NCBI GenBank assembly: GCA_021773435.1
Contig: JAJFKC010000039.1
Span: 62,001-126,000 of the forward strand
DNA length: 64,000 bases
DNA from: Porticoccaceae bacterium
GTDB taxonomy: Bacteria > Pseudomonadota > Gammaproteobacteria > Pseudomonadales > Porticoccaceae
Direction: 5' to 3'
Position 1 is the first letter of the stretch, and every line of letters starts with the position of its first letter. The notes below the pieces were generated by a model. It ran no database searches. It saw nothing but the letters and a program-made list of their open reading frames with translations, and was not told where the DNA came from. A program made the position numbers and the translations under genes. Of the stretch, positions 43,600 through 53,589 are shown in pieces.

Positions 43600-44106
43600 T
43601 TATTTCAACGTTTGTTCCAGTAAGTCTAGCGCTGCCTGGGTAAATGCCCACATATTGCTAACCCGATCATCGTTACCGGTTTCCAGAACTATAGTCTGCT
43701 CAACACCCGGACCCACCACTGCAATGCAGGTATGACCCGCCGGATCTCCGTAGCGGGTGCCGCTGGGGCCAGCCGCGCCGATTTCTCCTATTCCCCAATC
43801 CGTTTCGAGCTGATTTCGCACTGTACTCGCAAGATGGAGTGCAGTTTTTTCGCTCAGGGGCCTGTCACCCCCCACGGCTTTGATCGAACTATTAAGCAAT
43901 TTCTCCCAGGCCTGGCGGGTATAGACAACGCCACCGGCGCGAAAATAATTTGATGCCCCAGGCACTGCCAGTAACGCTGCAGAAATTAATCCGCCGGTGG
44001 AAGATTCCGCAACCGCAACGGTTTGTTTACGATCTATTAAACGCTTGCCAACATTAGCACCGAGCTTGCTTAGGTCAGTAGAGGGAGTTTCTGTAGAGTT
44101 GCTCAT
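43600..44106 (-). CDS. pncC: Nicotinamide-nucleotide amidase (PncC/CinA C-terminal family)
   Basis: A 168-residue stand-alone CinA-C protein that deamidates NMN to NaMN in pyridine-nucleotide recycling. AESSTGG (residues 34-40) holds the catalytic serine S36, and the GGVVYTRQAWEKLL and GAAGPSGTRYGDPAG blocks are conserved. It is the intact counterpart of the altered CinA-like domain at 26518. It lies 72 bp after the luciferase-like gene in the same direction. Confidence 0.88.
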   Translation of the reverse strand: MSNSTETPSTDLSKLGANVGKRLIDRKQTVAVAESSTGGLISAALLAVPGASNYFRAGGVVYTRQAWEKLLNSSIKAVGGDRPLSEKTALHLASTVRNQLETDWGIGEIGAAGPSGTRYGDPAGHTCIAVVGPGVEQTIVLETGNDDRVSNMWAFTQAALDLLEQTLK

Positions 44107-44178
44107 ATTTGCTGATTCCTTATTTTAGTTTTTGCCACTTACGGAAGATGAAGCTTACGGAAACTATGCTTCAAAAGG

Positions 44179-45078
44179 CTAGCCGCCCAGATGGGGCACA
44201 ATGTCTTCGGCCACCTGATTCAACACTTCCCGGTTGTAATCCACATCACCACTGTTGGGGTCGATAATCAAATGAGTCGCCCCAGCCTGCTGGTAAGCTT
44301 GAAGCATTTCAACCAACTCGGGAACCGTGCCTTTCAGGGTCCGTCGCAGTGCAGGAGGTCGATCCCAGGGCTTATCGGTAATTTCTAAAGTGGTACGCAG
44401 AGCTACAGGGATAACGGGTGAGCGACCGGCAGCTTCTAACTCGGTCTGCAAGGTCGGCAAAGCTTCGCTAAGTTCGTCGGGCGATAGCGCCAGTGGATAC
44501 CAGCCAGTGCCATAATTGATGAGTCGCCTTTTAGCAGCAGCACTATTACCTCCCACCCAGATCGGCGGGCCGTCTTTGTTGACCGATTTAGGCGAAAACA
44601 ACTGACCGGAAAATGCGTAGTGCTCACCTTTAAATTCGGGTAATTCCTGTGTCCACAAAGCTGACATTGCCGCCAAACACTCGTTGGCAATTTGTCCACG
44701 CTTACTAAATGAGACACCTAACGCATCGTATTCATCGCGAGTAATACCCACACCAACGCCCAAAATCACACGTCCCTCGGAAAACTCATCGAGACTGGCA
44801 ATCATCTTGGCCAGACGCACCGGATGGTGCCAGGGCAAGACCAGCACAGAGGTACCCAGTTGGACCGTCGTTGTCGCGGCCGCGACAGCGGTTAGCACCG
44901 TTAACGCTTCGTGGTAGGGGCGATTGCCCAGGCGTTTCGCCACATAGGCGGTATTAAATAGATGCTCGCTTACCCACACTGAGTGATAGCTTAGACGCTC
45001 TGCTTCACTGGCCAGGTCAACTAGATCCGATACCTTTTTTAGACCCTGATTATTGGGAATAGCGTAACCCAGCTTCAT
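44179..45078 (-). CDS. Luciferase-like monooxygenase/oxidoreductase (TIGR03619-type)
   Basis: A 299-residue bacterial-luciferase-fold TIM barrel. The start is the ATG at 45078, preceded by GAGGTG, rather than the GTG at 45084. Conserved blocks are HSVWVSEHLF, LGTSVLVLPWHHP and GVGVGITRDEYDALG, followed by PIWVGGNS. Relatives are annotated as F420-dependent, but an FMN-type cofactor is as likely in a gammaproteobacterium. No F420 synthesis gene is in the window. Substrate unknown. Confidence 0.82.
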   Translation of the reverse strand: MKLGYAIPNNQGLKKVSDLVDLASEAERLSYHSVWVSEHLFNTAYVAKRLGNRPYHEALTVLTAVAAATTTVQLGTSVLVLPWHHPVRLAKMIASLDEFSEGRVILGVGVGITRDEYDALGVSFSKRGQIANECLAAMSALWTQELPEFKGEHYAFSGQLFSPKSVNKDGPPIWVGGNSAAAKRRLINYGTGWYPLALSPDELSEALPTLQTELEAAGRSPVIPVALRTTLEITDKPWDRPPALRRTLKGTVPELVEMLQAYQQAGATHLIIDPNSGDVDYNREVLNQVAEDIVPHLGG

Positions 45079-45271
45079 CGCCACCTCGACGCAAACACTT
45101 CATTAATAGACTGTGTTAGATTGAAACAACGTAAGATCGCCCTGAAGAAATATCAATTTAGCCGGGTTCATGTAAAGGAAACCCGGTGCCACCGGCCTAA
45201 CTATCTGGACTTAATTGCAAACCGCCTGGTTAACGACCTGCCTGTTGGCGCTCTACATACTGATGATTTGC

Positions 45272-46366
45272 TTACAGCTCAAAATTAATCACGCCCCGGG
45301 CAACTTTGCCGTCGCGCAGTTTTTGAATAGCGTCGTTGATTTGATCGAGCTTAAAGCGCTCGCTGATCATCTCGTCCAGCTTGAGGCGACCGCTCATGTA
45401 GAACTCAACATAACGAGGCATATCGATACGAAAACGATTCGAACCCATGATCGAACCCAACACGCGCTTCTGTGAAATCACCAGATCGAGGCCGGGGAAT
45501 TCAATCATTGTGCCCGCTGGTACCACGCCGACGATCACGGCCGCACCACCGCGCTTGACCATGCCGTAGGCCTGTTCAACAGTTTGCTTAACGCCGATGG
45601 CTTCGAAGCCGTAATCTACACCACCGGAGGTCATTTCCTGCACCGCTTCAACGGCATCTACATCTTTGCCATTCACGGTATCCGTAGCACCGAGCTTGGT
45701 GGCTAACTCCAGCTTCCAGGGCACAGTATCCACCGCGATGATTCTGCTTGCCCCAGCAATGCGACAACCCTGAATAATAGACAGCCCAACACCACCGCAG
45801 CCAATCACCGAGACGGTGTCACCCGGGGCGACCTGAGCGGTATTGATCGCCGCACCCAACCCCGTGGTTACGCCACAGCCAATCAGGGCAGCACCATCAA
45901 GGGGCATATCATCGCGGATTTTAACCAGGCCATTGGCGTGGATTAGCATCTGCTCGGCAAAGGACGACAGGTTGGAAAACTGGCGAATATAAGCACCATC
46001 CTCGGCAGCGAGTCGCGGCTCCTCATCTTTTCGCCTGGCCAGCTCCGCCTGCTCGCTGCAAAGATAGCCGCGCCCACCCATACAAAACTCGCAGTGGCTA
46101 CAAAATGCCGAGGGACAACCAATGACATGATCGCCCGGTTTAAATTCGGTGACATCCGGCCCCACCTGTTCGACGATACCCGCTGGTTCGTGACCCAAAA
46201 TAGTCGGCACGCCCATCGGCAATAAGCCATCAATCACATGAAGATCACTGTGGCAAACCCCGCTGGCAGCGGTCCGCACCAACACTTCGCGGCCTTTTGG
46301 CTTGCTAACGGAAACCTCTTCAATGGATAAAGGTTCGTTATAGGCTCTTAGTACGGCTGCTTTCAT
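45272..46366 (-). CDS. Zinc-dependent alcohol dehydrogenase, class III/Adh type
   Basis: A 364-residue medium-chain dehydrogenase. Catalytic-zinc ligands are C38 (GVCHSDLH) and the His in GHEP. The structural zinc site has four cysteines in CSHCEFCMGGRGYLC. GCGGVGLSIIQG is the NAD-binding motif, and AVD at the end of the next strand favours NAD. It oxidises an alcohol to an aldehyde or ketone. It is the first of several leftward catabolic genes and has a small inverted repeat upstream. Confidence 0.9.
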   Translation of the reverse strand: MKAAVLRAYNEPLSIEEVSVSKPKGREVLVRTAASGVCHSDLHVIDGLLPMGVPTILGHEPAGIVEQVGPDVTEFKPGDHVIGCPSAFCSHCEFCMGGRGYLCSEQAELARRKDEEPRLAAEDGAYIRQFSNLSSFAEQMLIHANGLVKIRDDMPLDGAALIGCGVTTGLGAAINTAQVAPGDTVSVIGCGGVGLSIIQGCRIAGASRIIAVDTVPWKLELATKLGATDTVNGKDVDAVEAVQEMTSGGVDYGFEAIGVKQTVEQAYGMVKRGGAAVIVGVVPAGTMIEFPGLDLVISQKRVLGSIMGSNRFRIDMPRYVEFYMSGRLKLDEMISERFKLDQINDAIQKLRDGKVARGVINFEL

Positions 46367-46741
46367 AAAAATCTCCCCAAAAATTTCGTTGCATATTGTC
46401 TTATTTAGATTAGCGGAATACCGCTAGCGTCACAATCTTTTAACAGCAAATGGGTTTCTATGGAGGAATTTTCACCCACAGCACGAACTGCAATCCGGAA
46501 AAAATAATCCGTCACCGCATGTAACAAAAGACCTACTCCCCAGACGGAACAAACTGGGAAAATCACTGTAATTGAGACCCTACCTTGGGTTTTCGTCGTT
46601 AAGCCTCGATAAACTAGCCAATTAGCCTCGACTTCGCAAAATTAACCTCAGTATGTGATGATCGACTTGCAATTAAAAAATTATTTCACTAAGCTAATTA
46701 AAATCAAGGGGTTATAAACGATATCAAATGTTATTACAGCA
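46367..46741. other. Divergent intergenic region
   Basis: This 375-bp gap between the alcohol dehydrogenase and the large c-di-GMP gene contains one perfect inverted repeat (46411-46426). I see no RNA gene. The c-di-GMP gene opens with ATGATG without a clear Shine-Dalgarno sequence. Confidence 0.5.
46411..46426. promoter_or_regulatory. Inverted repeat TAGCGG-AATA-CCGCTA
   Basis: Perfect 6-bp arms with a 4-base centre lie 45 bp upstream of the alcohol dehydrogenase start. It is a candidate operator or leader hairpin, with no known regulator assigned. Confidence 0.4.
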
Positions 46742-49700
46742 ATGATGCCAACTAATAGCCAAACAGATCGACGCCAATATGTGCGACATGAGATTCGCTT
46801 AGATGCTGTCATACACAGCACAGTAAGCGATTCGATCCAATGCACTATTCTGAACTTTTGTGAAGGGGGGCTTCTTGTCGAGTTTCAGACAGAGCAGGCC
46901 AATCAGGCGCTAGTTCTTGGCACAGACATTAAACTTCAATTTAGGACGCCTAATCCCAGGGGTGACAATGGCTTCCTTATTGAGGCAAACGTGGTCCGGA
47001 GAGATGAAAATAGCGCCGGTATCGCCTTTGCCAGGGATCACCTATCGGCGTGTAATGCCTTACTGCAGGCAACAAAATCAACGAGTTTTAAAAGCGCTGC
47101 GTCCGACTCGGACAAACTGCTTTCTGTCACCGAAAATTCAGCCAGGTTCAACTTAGATGCTTTCAACAGCGAATTCATAGCTTTACTTAAAACCCGTCTA
47201 CCTGAGCTTCTCGAACCATTTTTCCACCAGACTAGAGATGCGCTCTTCGAGTGCGCATCTCACGCACACAGCAATACCGCCGAAGAAAGCTTTTTCGACG
47301 TAATCAAACTGCTGGATAACAAGGAGAATTCAGTAAAAACTATTTTTTGCGACATTTTGATACATAACATTTCAGCATCCGAATCAAATAATACACAACG
47401 TTCCGATTCGGCAATACGATCAGGTAGTGAAGAAATTACGCTTGTTGATGAAGATGAATTTGAAGATTGGCTAAGCCTGGCCTCGGTTGCGGCCAAACTC
47501 GAAAAACAGTGCAATGCCATCGTCAATACTTTGACCCACAAGTTCGGTTTTATTGCTAAAGCTTCCAAAGGCACCCCCAACAACCCCATAGGCCCCGGAG
47601 AAATTTGTAACGCCTTTCAAAAAGCGCTTGAAGCTATCAACATCAACGACACTACTCGCGAAGTAAAGCAACTAATTTTTGCTAGTTTTGAAACCGTAAT
47701 ATTGACATCCGCTCCAGATTTATATGAGGCAATCAATAGTTTATTAATTAAGCACAAAGTGCGAGAAGAGCGCGCCCCTAAAACACGGACTACTCAGCAC
47801 ACGCCAGCTGCACCACAGCATGATATTAGCGAGGCTCAACCGGCTCTGGCCACTAATAACTTGCCCCCAGAGCAGTACCACTCAACAGATAACCTACCAG
47901 CACCTGGCTCGAAAGAACAAAATGTGACAAATACCGCCACTCAACGCACAGGCGGCCAAACTAACACCATCCCTCAGTTTTCGTCTGCCAGGGCTTCATC
48001 GGTAGTCCGGACAATGCGTAGCCTGGCCACCTTGATCGAGCAAGACAATGTCGTGGCGCATTCCCATTCACAATCTATGCCTTCGGTATCAAATCAGGCC
48101 AACGCTGAAGCATTGCCAGCCTGGTCAACGGATGAAAAAATTGCCGCATTTAGAACACTTCAATCGGAGGCAACATTACCTAATTCGCGAAACGCTGACG
48201 CAGGGCAAAATAGGCGACAGCAATTCCTGGGTGCTTTGGCAGAGTTAACGGACGATCCCAGGATGCTATCCGATGAAGACCTGAATGTAGCTGATTCATA
48301 CGAGCGCATTTTTGCATCAGTTCGCAACAATTTACTATATAGCGGTGATGCAAAAACTCATATTGATGATATGCATTGGCCACTCTATTCACTGTCATTA
48401 CAAGATCCGGAATTCCTGGAGTCTGATTCACATCCCGCGAGACGCATGTTAGACAAACTTGCTCTACTTGACGGAGGCTACACAGATAATTCTGAAACAA
48501 AAGTGAAAATTGACAACCTTGTTGCCAGGGTTACTACCGAAGCGATTAGCAACCCCAATGTGTATTCCGACATCGACCAGGGGCTTACAGATATTGTCGA
48601 GCCGTATTTAAAAAAACGAAAAAGCTTAATTCGTCGGGTTATCGAAGAATGCGAAGGCAAACAACATTTAGCAAACGCGCAAAAACAAGTCGAAATTGAA
48701 ATTGATCACCGGTTGCCAGGCCCCCATATCCCGAAAAGTTTACATTCGCTATTGGAAATAGGGTGGCGCGAGCTTATGAGATTCACCTATTTACGTGATG
48801 GCGACCAGAGCGAGGCATGGCTGCTTCAGCTAGACGTGATCGACAAGTTACACTTGTGGCTCACGTCAGGAAAACCGCTTTCGCTTGAACTATATAATGA
48901 CTTTGATCGCATTATTAAAATCATGGATACCCAGTTTAGTTCGAGTAATACTGTAAATTTTCTATATGAAAAAACCAAACAGCAATTAATCACAGAGATA
49001 AAAGGCCGTGGGGAGCCGCCAGTAATAGGCCCGATTGATACGATAGAAATCGAACCTAAAAAACCTGTTGACAAAGACACCGACAAAAGACACCAAACGT
49101 TAATATCGCCACTAAATCAGCTTGCCGCTAATGACTGGCTTACCTTCGCCCCCGGGGACGAAGCACCGGAGCCACTACAGTTAGTATGGATAGGAGAGCA
49201 GCCTCGCAATTATGTCTTTGTAAATCGAAAGGGACTTAAAATATTTGAGACGGGCCCCGATCAGCTTACCGAGTTATTAAACAATGGTAATGCCATTAAG
49301 ATCGAGAGCCTGGAAGTGCCGGTAATGGACAGAGCAACAAACCTAATAATACAAAACATGCACGACAGAGTGCGTCACACTGCCACCCACGACTCTGTAA
49401 CAAACCTTATTAATGGCAAAGAATGTATCCGGAAAATTGATCTCGTTCTTTCACAACCTGACTTTGAAAAGTGTCTTTTTTGTTATTTAGAATTGTTGGA
49501 TTTTCAAATTATCAGCGACAATTGTGGCATTGAAGCCAGTGAAGATTGCATTAGACAACTGACTGATATTTTTCCTGAAAATCACGATGGCAACCTCACT
49601 ACAGCACGGATTGGAGAAACTACATTTGGCTTAATCTTACAAAATTGCTCTGTAGATCGTGGCTATGATCAGGTTTCTAAACTCCGCGACAGGATCGTAA

Positions 49701-50677
49701 CTTATCGCTTCGAGCAAGACGATAAAAGCTATGCGATTGGAATAAGCATAGCATTGGTTCCATTAGAAATTGGCGGCACGAATGCCAATGCCCTGATGAG
49801 GAACGCCACCTCAACTTGCCAGGTTGCCAAGAATTCCGGGCGAAACGCGATTAGTATTTATACACCGGATAGTAAAGATATAGAGACCCAAAAAGAAATC
49901 GATCGCTGGATTGGACAAATAGATCACCTACTGTCATCAGACCGCCTATTTCTGAGGTGTCAGTTAATCGAAAGTTTGGATTCATCGGGCAACGACCAAT
50001 CCCATAGAGAAGTCCTGTTAGGCGTAAAAGATGACGATGGGCATGGCGTTTCACCTGAGCATTTAATTTACGCCGCTGAATATTCGCAGCGTATGGTCGA
50101 CATCGATCAATGGGTGATAACCAAATTTTTCACCTGGATGGGAGACAACCCGGATATATTGGATATTGCCGGGGGCTTTTCAATTAACCTGTCTGGACAA
50201 TCCCTTAATTCCAGCTCTTTTTCAACTTTTCTGAAGACTATCCTGAACTCGAAAAACATTTCACCGGAAAAAATAACTTTTGAAATTACTGAAACCGCAG
50301 CAATAAATAACTTGATCCTAACGCAGAAATTTATACGAGAATTCAAAGAATTAGGTTATAAATTTTCTTTAGACGATTTTGGGACAGGAAGCTCCTCTTA
50401 TGCTTATTTACGCGCTTTAGCGGTGGATTACCTGAAAATCGATGGAACTTTTGTAAAAGAAATCCATACCTGCGACACCGACAAAGCCATGGTTAAATCA
50501 ATGAACGAAATTGGTCATTCGCTAGGCATGAAAACAATCGCCGAATATGTAGAGATTGAAGAGATCAAACCTGTCTTGACTGACATCGGCGTGGACTACG
50601 CTCAGGGCTGGGCAGTGCAGAAACCAATACTATTATCGGAATTGGGAGCCTCAATTAGCTCTTCACCCACGCTTTAA
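46742..50677 (+). CDS. PilZ-DUF1631-GGDEF-EAL protein with degenerate motifs
   Basis: A 1311-residue cytoplasmic protein. Residues about 9-110 form a PilZ domain (RRQYVRHEIR and NFCEGG as the c-di-GMP-binding pair). Residues about 150-800 match DUF1631, with a Gln/Pro-rich linker near 345-440. The GGDEF-like domain (about 880-1035) has IGETT where GGDEF should be, so it cannot be a normal cyclase. The EAL domain (about 1060-1300) has EVL at the signature (residue 1088) but keeps ETA, DDFGTG near 1208 and LKIDG. It may be a receptor or a weak phosphodiesterase. It converges with another c-di-GMP gene 23 bp away. Confidence 0.87.
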   Translation: MMPTNSQTDRRQYVRHEIRLDAVIHSTVSDSIQCTILNFCEGGLLVEFQTEQANQALVLGTDIKLQFRTPNPRGDNGFLIEANVVRRDENSAGIAFARDHLSACNALLQATKSTSFKSAASDSDKLLSVTENSARFNLDAFNSEFIALLKTRLPELLEPFFHQTRDALFECASHAHSNTAEESFFDVIKLLDNKENSVKTIFCDILIHNISASESNNTQRSDSAIRSGSEEITLVDEDEFEDWLSLASVAAKLEKQCNAIVNTLTHKFGFIAKASKGTPNNPIGPGEICNAFQKALEAININDTTREVKQLIFASFETVILTSAPDLYEAINSLLIKHKVREERAPKTRTTQHTPAAPQHDISEAQPALATNNLPPEQYHSTDNLPAPGSKEQNVTNTATQRTGGQTNTIPQFSSARASSVVRTMRSLATLIEQDNVVAHSHSQSMPSVSNQANAEALPAWSTDEKIAAFRTLQSEATLPNSRNADAGQNRRQQFLGALAELTDDPRMLSDEDLNVADSYERIFASVRNNLLYSGDAKTHIDDMHWPLYSLSLQDPEFLESDSHPARRMLDKLALLDGGYTDNSETKVKIDNLVARVTTEAISNPNVYSDIDQGLTDIVEPYLKKRKSLIRRVIEECEGKQHLANAQKQVEIEIDHRLPGPHIPKSLHSLLEIGWRELMRFTYLRDGDQSEAWLLQLDVIDKLHLWLTSGKPLSLELYNDFDRIIKIMDTQFSSSNTVNFLYEKTKQQLITEIKGRGEPPVIGPIDTIEIEPKKPVDKDTDKRHQTLISPLNQLAANDWLTFAPGDEAPEPLQLVWIGEQPRNYVFVNRKGLKIFETGPDQLTELLNNGNAIKIESLEVPVMDRATNLIIQNMHDRVRHTATHDSVTNLINGKECIRKIDLVLSQPDFEKCLFCYLELLDFQIISDNCGIEASEDCIRQLTDIFPENHDGNLTTARIGETTFGLILQNCSVDRGYDQVSKLRDRIVTYRFEQDDKSYAIGISIALVPLEIGGTNANALMRNATSTCQVAKNSGRNAISIYTPDSKDIETQKEIDRWIGQIDHLLSSDRLFLRCQLIESLDSSGNDQSHREVLLGVKDDDGHGVSPEHLIYAAEYSQRMVDIDQWVITKFFTWMGDNPDILDIAGGFSINLSGQSLNSSSFSTFLKTILNSKNISPEKITFEITETAAINNLILTQKFIREFKELGYKFSLDDFGTGSSSYAYLRALAVDYLKIDGTFVKEIHTCDTDKAMVKSMNEIGHSLGMKTIAEYVEIEEIKPVLTDIGVDYAQGWAVQKPILLSELGASISSSPTL

Positions 50678-50700
50678 GCAGGTAATAAATTCAAGCCAAA

Positions 50701-53589
50701 CTAGGCTGATTCGGAAAAATGTTCTGCCTCAAAATCACCTAAATACTCCAGGAAATCAACCTCAGCCAGGGGGCGACTAAAATAATACCCCTGGATCACT
50801 CCGGCCCCATAACCTTGCAGAATATCTAGCTGGGGTTTGGTTTCCACTCCTTCAGCAACAAGCTTTAAATCTAAATCTTTTGCCAGGCCACACATTGCTT
50901 TTACAATAACCTGATCCTTACTACTTTCTTCTATATCTTTGATAAACGTCATATCTATTTTAACTTTATCGACCGGCATCATCTTCAGATATTCCATGGA
51001 CGAGTAACCCGTACCAAAGTCGTCAAGAGATATTTTAAAACCGGCGTCACGCAGCTCACCAAGCTTACGAATGCCGTTATCCATATCCGCAATAACTTCT
51101 GTTTCAGTCACTTCCAGTTCAATATCAGCAGGCTTCATCCCGTAGTCATCAACCGTATTAATAATATATTGCACAAAATCTTCCTGGGCAAATTCAACAC
51201 CTGAAATATTCACCGCTACAAATGATAATTCGTAGCCCTGACTTTTCCATCGCCGAAAATCGTCAAGCGCCTTATTAAACACCCACTTACCGATATCGGG
51301 TAGTAATCCCATCCTCTCCGCAATACCTAAAAACACAAAAGGACTCACCAGACCTCGCTCTGGATGCTGCCAACGCACCAGCGCTTCTGCTCCCGCAACC
51401 CGCCGATTATCCACATCGACAACGGGCTGATAGTGGAGCGTCAGCTCCCGATTTTGCAGGCCCTTGCGAAGACCGTTCTCCAGTTCGACTTGTTCCTGAA
51501 TCTCGCGCTCTATTTCTTTAGAGTAAAAAGCCAGTTCTCCCAACCCCTTTCTTTTTGCGCTGTACATTGCCGTATCGGCGTGTTGTAGCAATTCAAAAAA
51601 ATTAGCGCCATCTTGCGGCCAGATGGCGGCGCCAATAGAACATGACACGGGCACCAACCAATTACCGATCGGGAATGGTCTCCGGAAAATACCCACGATT
51701 TGTTCCATTGCCCGAGCCACTAACTGATTTGCATGAGAAGATTCGAGATCACTTAACAATATGACAAACTCATCGCCAGCCATGCGGCTGACCATATTAA
51801 GACCAGAAAACACACTCTCTAAACGCCCGCCAACTTGTCGAAGAAGTTCGTCACCAGCGAGGTGCCCCTTGGAATCGTTTATAAGTTTAAATCGATCGAT
51901 ATCAAAAATGATTAGCCCGCATGACGAGTTTTTTTCCCGGCATTTGGCAATCTCTCGCCTGGCCGTGTCGTTCAAAAGATTTCGGTTTGCCAGGCCCGTC
52001 AAGACATCATGCTCGGCCTGAAAGCGGAGTGTATGCCGCAGCGACAAACTGCGAAAAGTACTCGTCATCGAATCAACTATTTGCAGTAGAAATCCGTTCG
52101 CCATCTCATCAGGTGCGCCATCGCCAGTATTGAAAGCAATGACCACCTTTACTTCCCGGTCTATCAACACAGGAATCAAAATTACGGTATCGTCTTTTCG
52201 GGGACACAGGTAACTTAACTCTGGAAATTCCGCCGTCATCTCAACGCCACTACCGGACCATCGCTTGGTAGGTAATGTTGAGGGAATCTCAGATAGATCA
52301 GCGCGCCGAGTCGTGTCTTTGGAGGCGAGACGTTGATAAACACTACTCTCACCCTGACCAAAACCTGGTGCTGTAATACCGGCAAAAGCACTGGCTCCAG
52401 GAAGCTTGACAAGCGCATCAGCAATACTTGCCATCGCATTGCTGACAGTTGTGCTCTCGGTTAAATCCTGACCTAGTTTCGCCAACATTTTCTGGTAGAA
52501 GAACTGCTGACCAAGTTGGCCGGCCATATTATTAAACGCCGCGCCCATCTCCTCAAACTCGTCTTTTGAGTGTAACGAGACCCTGGCGTCAAAACGTCCG
52601 GTCGACAGTAAGCGAGTGGCAGCAATAAGTTTATCTATCGGCTTCAGGTATCGCCGAACGATCCCCATACTGGCTATTAATAACAACATCACCACCAGCC
52701 CACCAATAATCAGAGCCAGGAATCTGTATTGTAGAAAGTTGCCAGCCGCGCTATCTGAGGGCGTAGCCATCGTTATCATCCAAAATTCAGATAGAAAACG
52801 TGCGGTCATATTCAGCGGCCAATAGCCCGTTATCTGCTCACCTGCCTCTTTGTCCAACCACAAAAAACTACCAGGACCCCGATTAGTGGCTCGCGCACTA
52901 GCTTGCTCAATCCAGGCAGCAGGCGGCGTCCGATTACAAAAATATGTCGCCGCTTCAGCAGCAAACACACAAATAAGTTCAGCGCGACCTGCTGAATTAA
53001 AACCAAACAAGTAGTCATTACGCAGCCTTACAACCAGCCAACTGACACCCAAATCACCGGAGTCCAGAGGCACCGCCAGGAACATGTTAAACCTGGTGTC
53101 ATCATCGGTATTGATCGGGAGGATCATTGAACGTTTATCACCAATAACTCGTTTGTTCATCATTTGATTTCGAAGCACCTGCGCTTCCGCTAAATCAATC
53201 CCTTTCAAAATATCGATGCTATTATCATTTTTAACCAGCGCTAAACCACTTAAGCTGTCTAGTTCTAAAACGTTTTGCACATAATTCCTATAGGCACTGT
53301 ATGTGACCTTGCCTGACAGAGGGATTCGCGAACCAAACAAGTGCAGCAATTCATCTACATGCCGCAATTGCCCAATGATATCCATGCCAATAACTTTGGC
53401 ATTTTTCCGTAAGCCGATGGCAACCTGATCATCTAAATGATTTTCGAAACGTGACGATGCATAAAAAGAAAATGCAACAAGAGGAATGATAATAAAGACA
53501 ACAAGCATCAGAATGATGCGTCGTGCAACCCGGCTACCCAGCGCTAGTAATTTCACCGCCGCCCATTCAATAGTTCTTGCCCAAGCCAT
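50701..53589 (-). CDS. Membrane sensor GGDEF-EAL protein (HAMP, c-di-GMP turnover)
   Basis: A 962-residue inner-membrane protein if the ATG at 53589 is used (a GTG at 53610 would add seven residues). It has a helix near residues 25-45, a periplasmic sensor domain of about 250 residues, a second helix, a HAMP domain and a GAF-like segment. The GGDEF domain has AGDEF as its active motif (about 605), a variant that can be active. The EAL domain is intact: EALVRW, ETEVIADM, DDFGTG. It therefore probably degrades and may also make c-di-GMP. Its start overlaps the pseudopilin gene by 23 bp, so the two are co-transcribed. Confidence 0.9.
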   Translation of the reverse strand: MAWARTIEWAAVKLLALGSRVARRIILMLVVFIIIPLVAFSFYASSRFENHLDDQVAIGLRKNAKVIGMDIIGQLRHVDELLHLFGSRIPLSGKVTYSAYRNYVQNVLELDSLSGLALVKNDNSIDILKGIDLAEAQVLRNQMMNKRVIGDKRSMILPINTDDDTRFNMFLAVPLDSGDLGVSWLVVRLRNDYLFGFNSAGRAELICVFAAEAATYFCNRTPPAAWIEQASARATNRGPGSFLWLDKEAGEQITGYWPLNMTARFLSEFWMITMATPSDSAAGNFLQYRFLALIIGGLVVMLLLIASMGIVRRYLKPIDKLIAATRLLSTGRFDARVSLHSKDEFEEMGAAFNNMAGQLGQQFFYQKMLAKLGQDLTESTTVSNAMASIADALVKLPGASAFAGITAPGFGQGESSVYQRLASKDTTRRADLSEIPSTLPTKRWSGSGVEMTAEFPELSYLCPRKDDTVILIPVLIDREVKVVIAFNTGDGAPDEMANGFLLQIVDSMTSTFRSLSLRHTLRFQAEHDVLTGLANRNLLNDTARREIAKCREKNSSCGLIIFDIDRFKLINDSKGHLAGDELLRQVGGRLESVFSGLNMVSRMAGDEFVILLSDLESSHANQLVARAMEQIVGIFRRPFPIGNWLVPVSCSIGAAIWPQDGANFFELLQHADTAMYSAKRKGLGELAFYSKEIEREIQEQVELENGLRKGLQNRELTLHYQPVVDVDNRRVAGAEALVRWQHPERGLVSPFVFLGIAERMGLLPDIGKWVFNKALDDFRRWKSQGYELSFVAVNISGVEFAQEDFVQYIINTVDDYGMKPADIELEVTETEVIADMDNGIRKLGELRDAGFKISLDDFGTGYSSMEYLKMMPVDKVKIDMTFIKDIEESSKDQVIVKAMCGLAKDLDLKLVAEGVETKPQLDILQGYGAGVIQGYYFSRPLAEVDFLEYLGDFEAEHFSESA

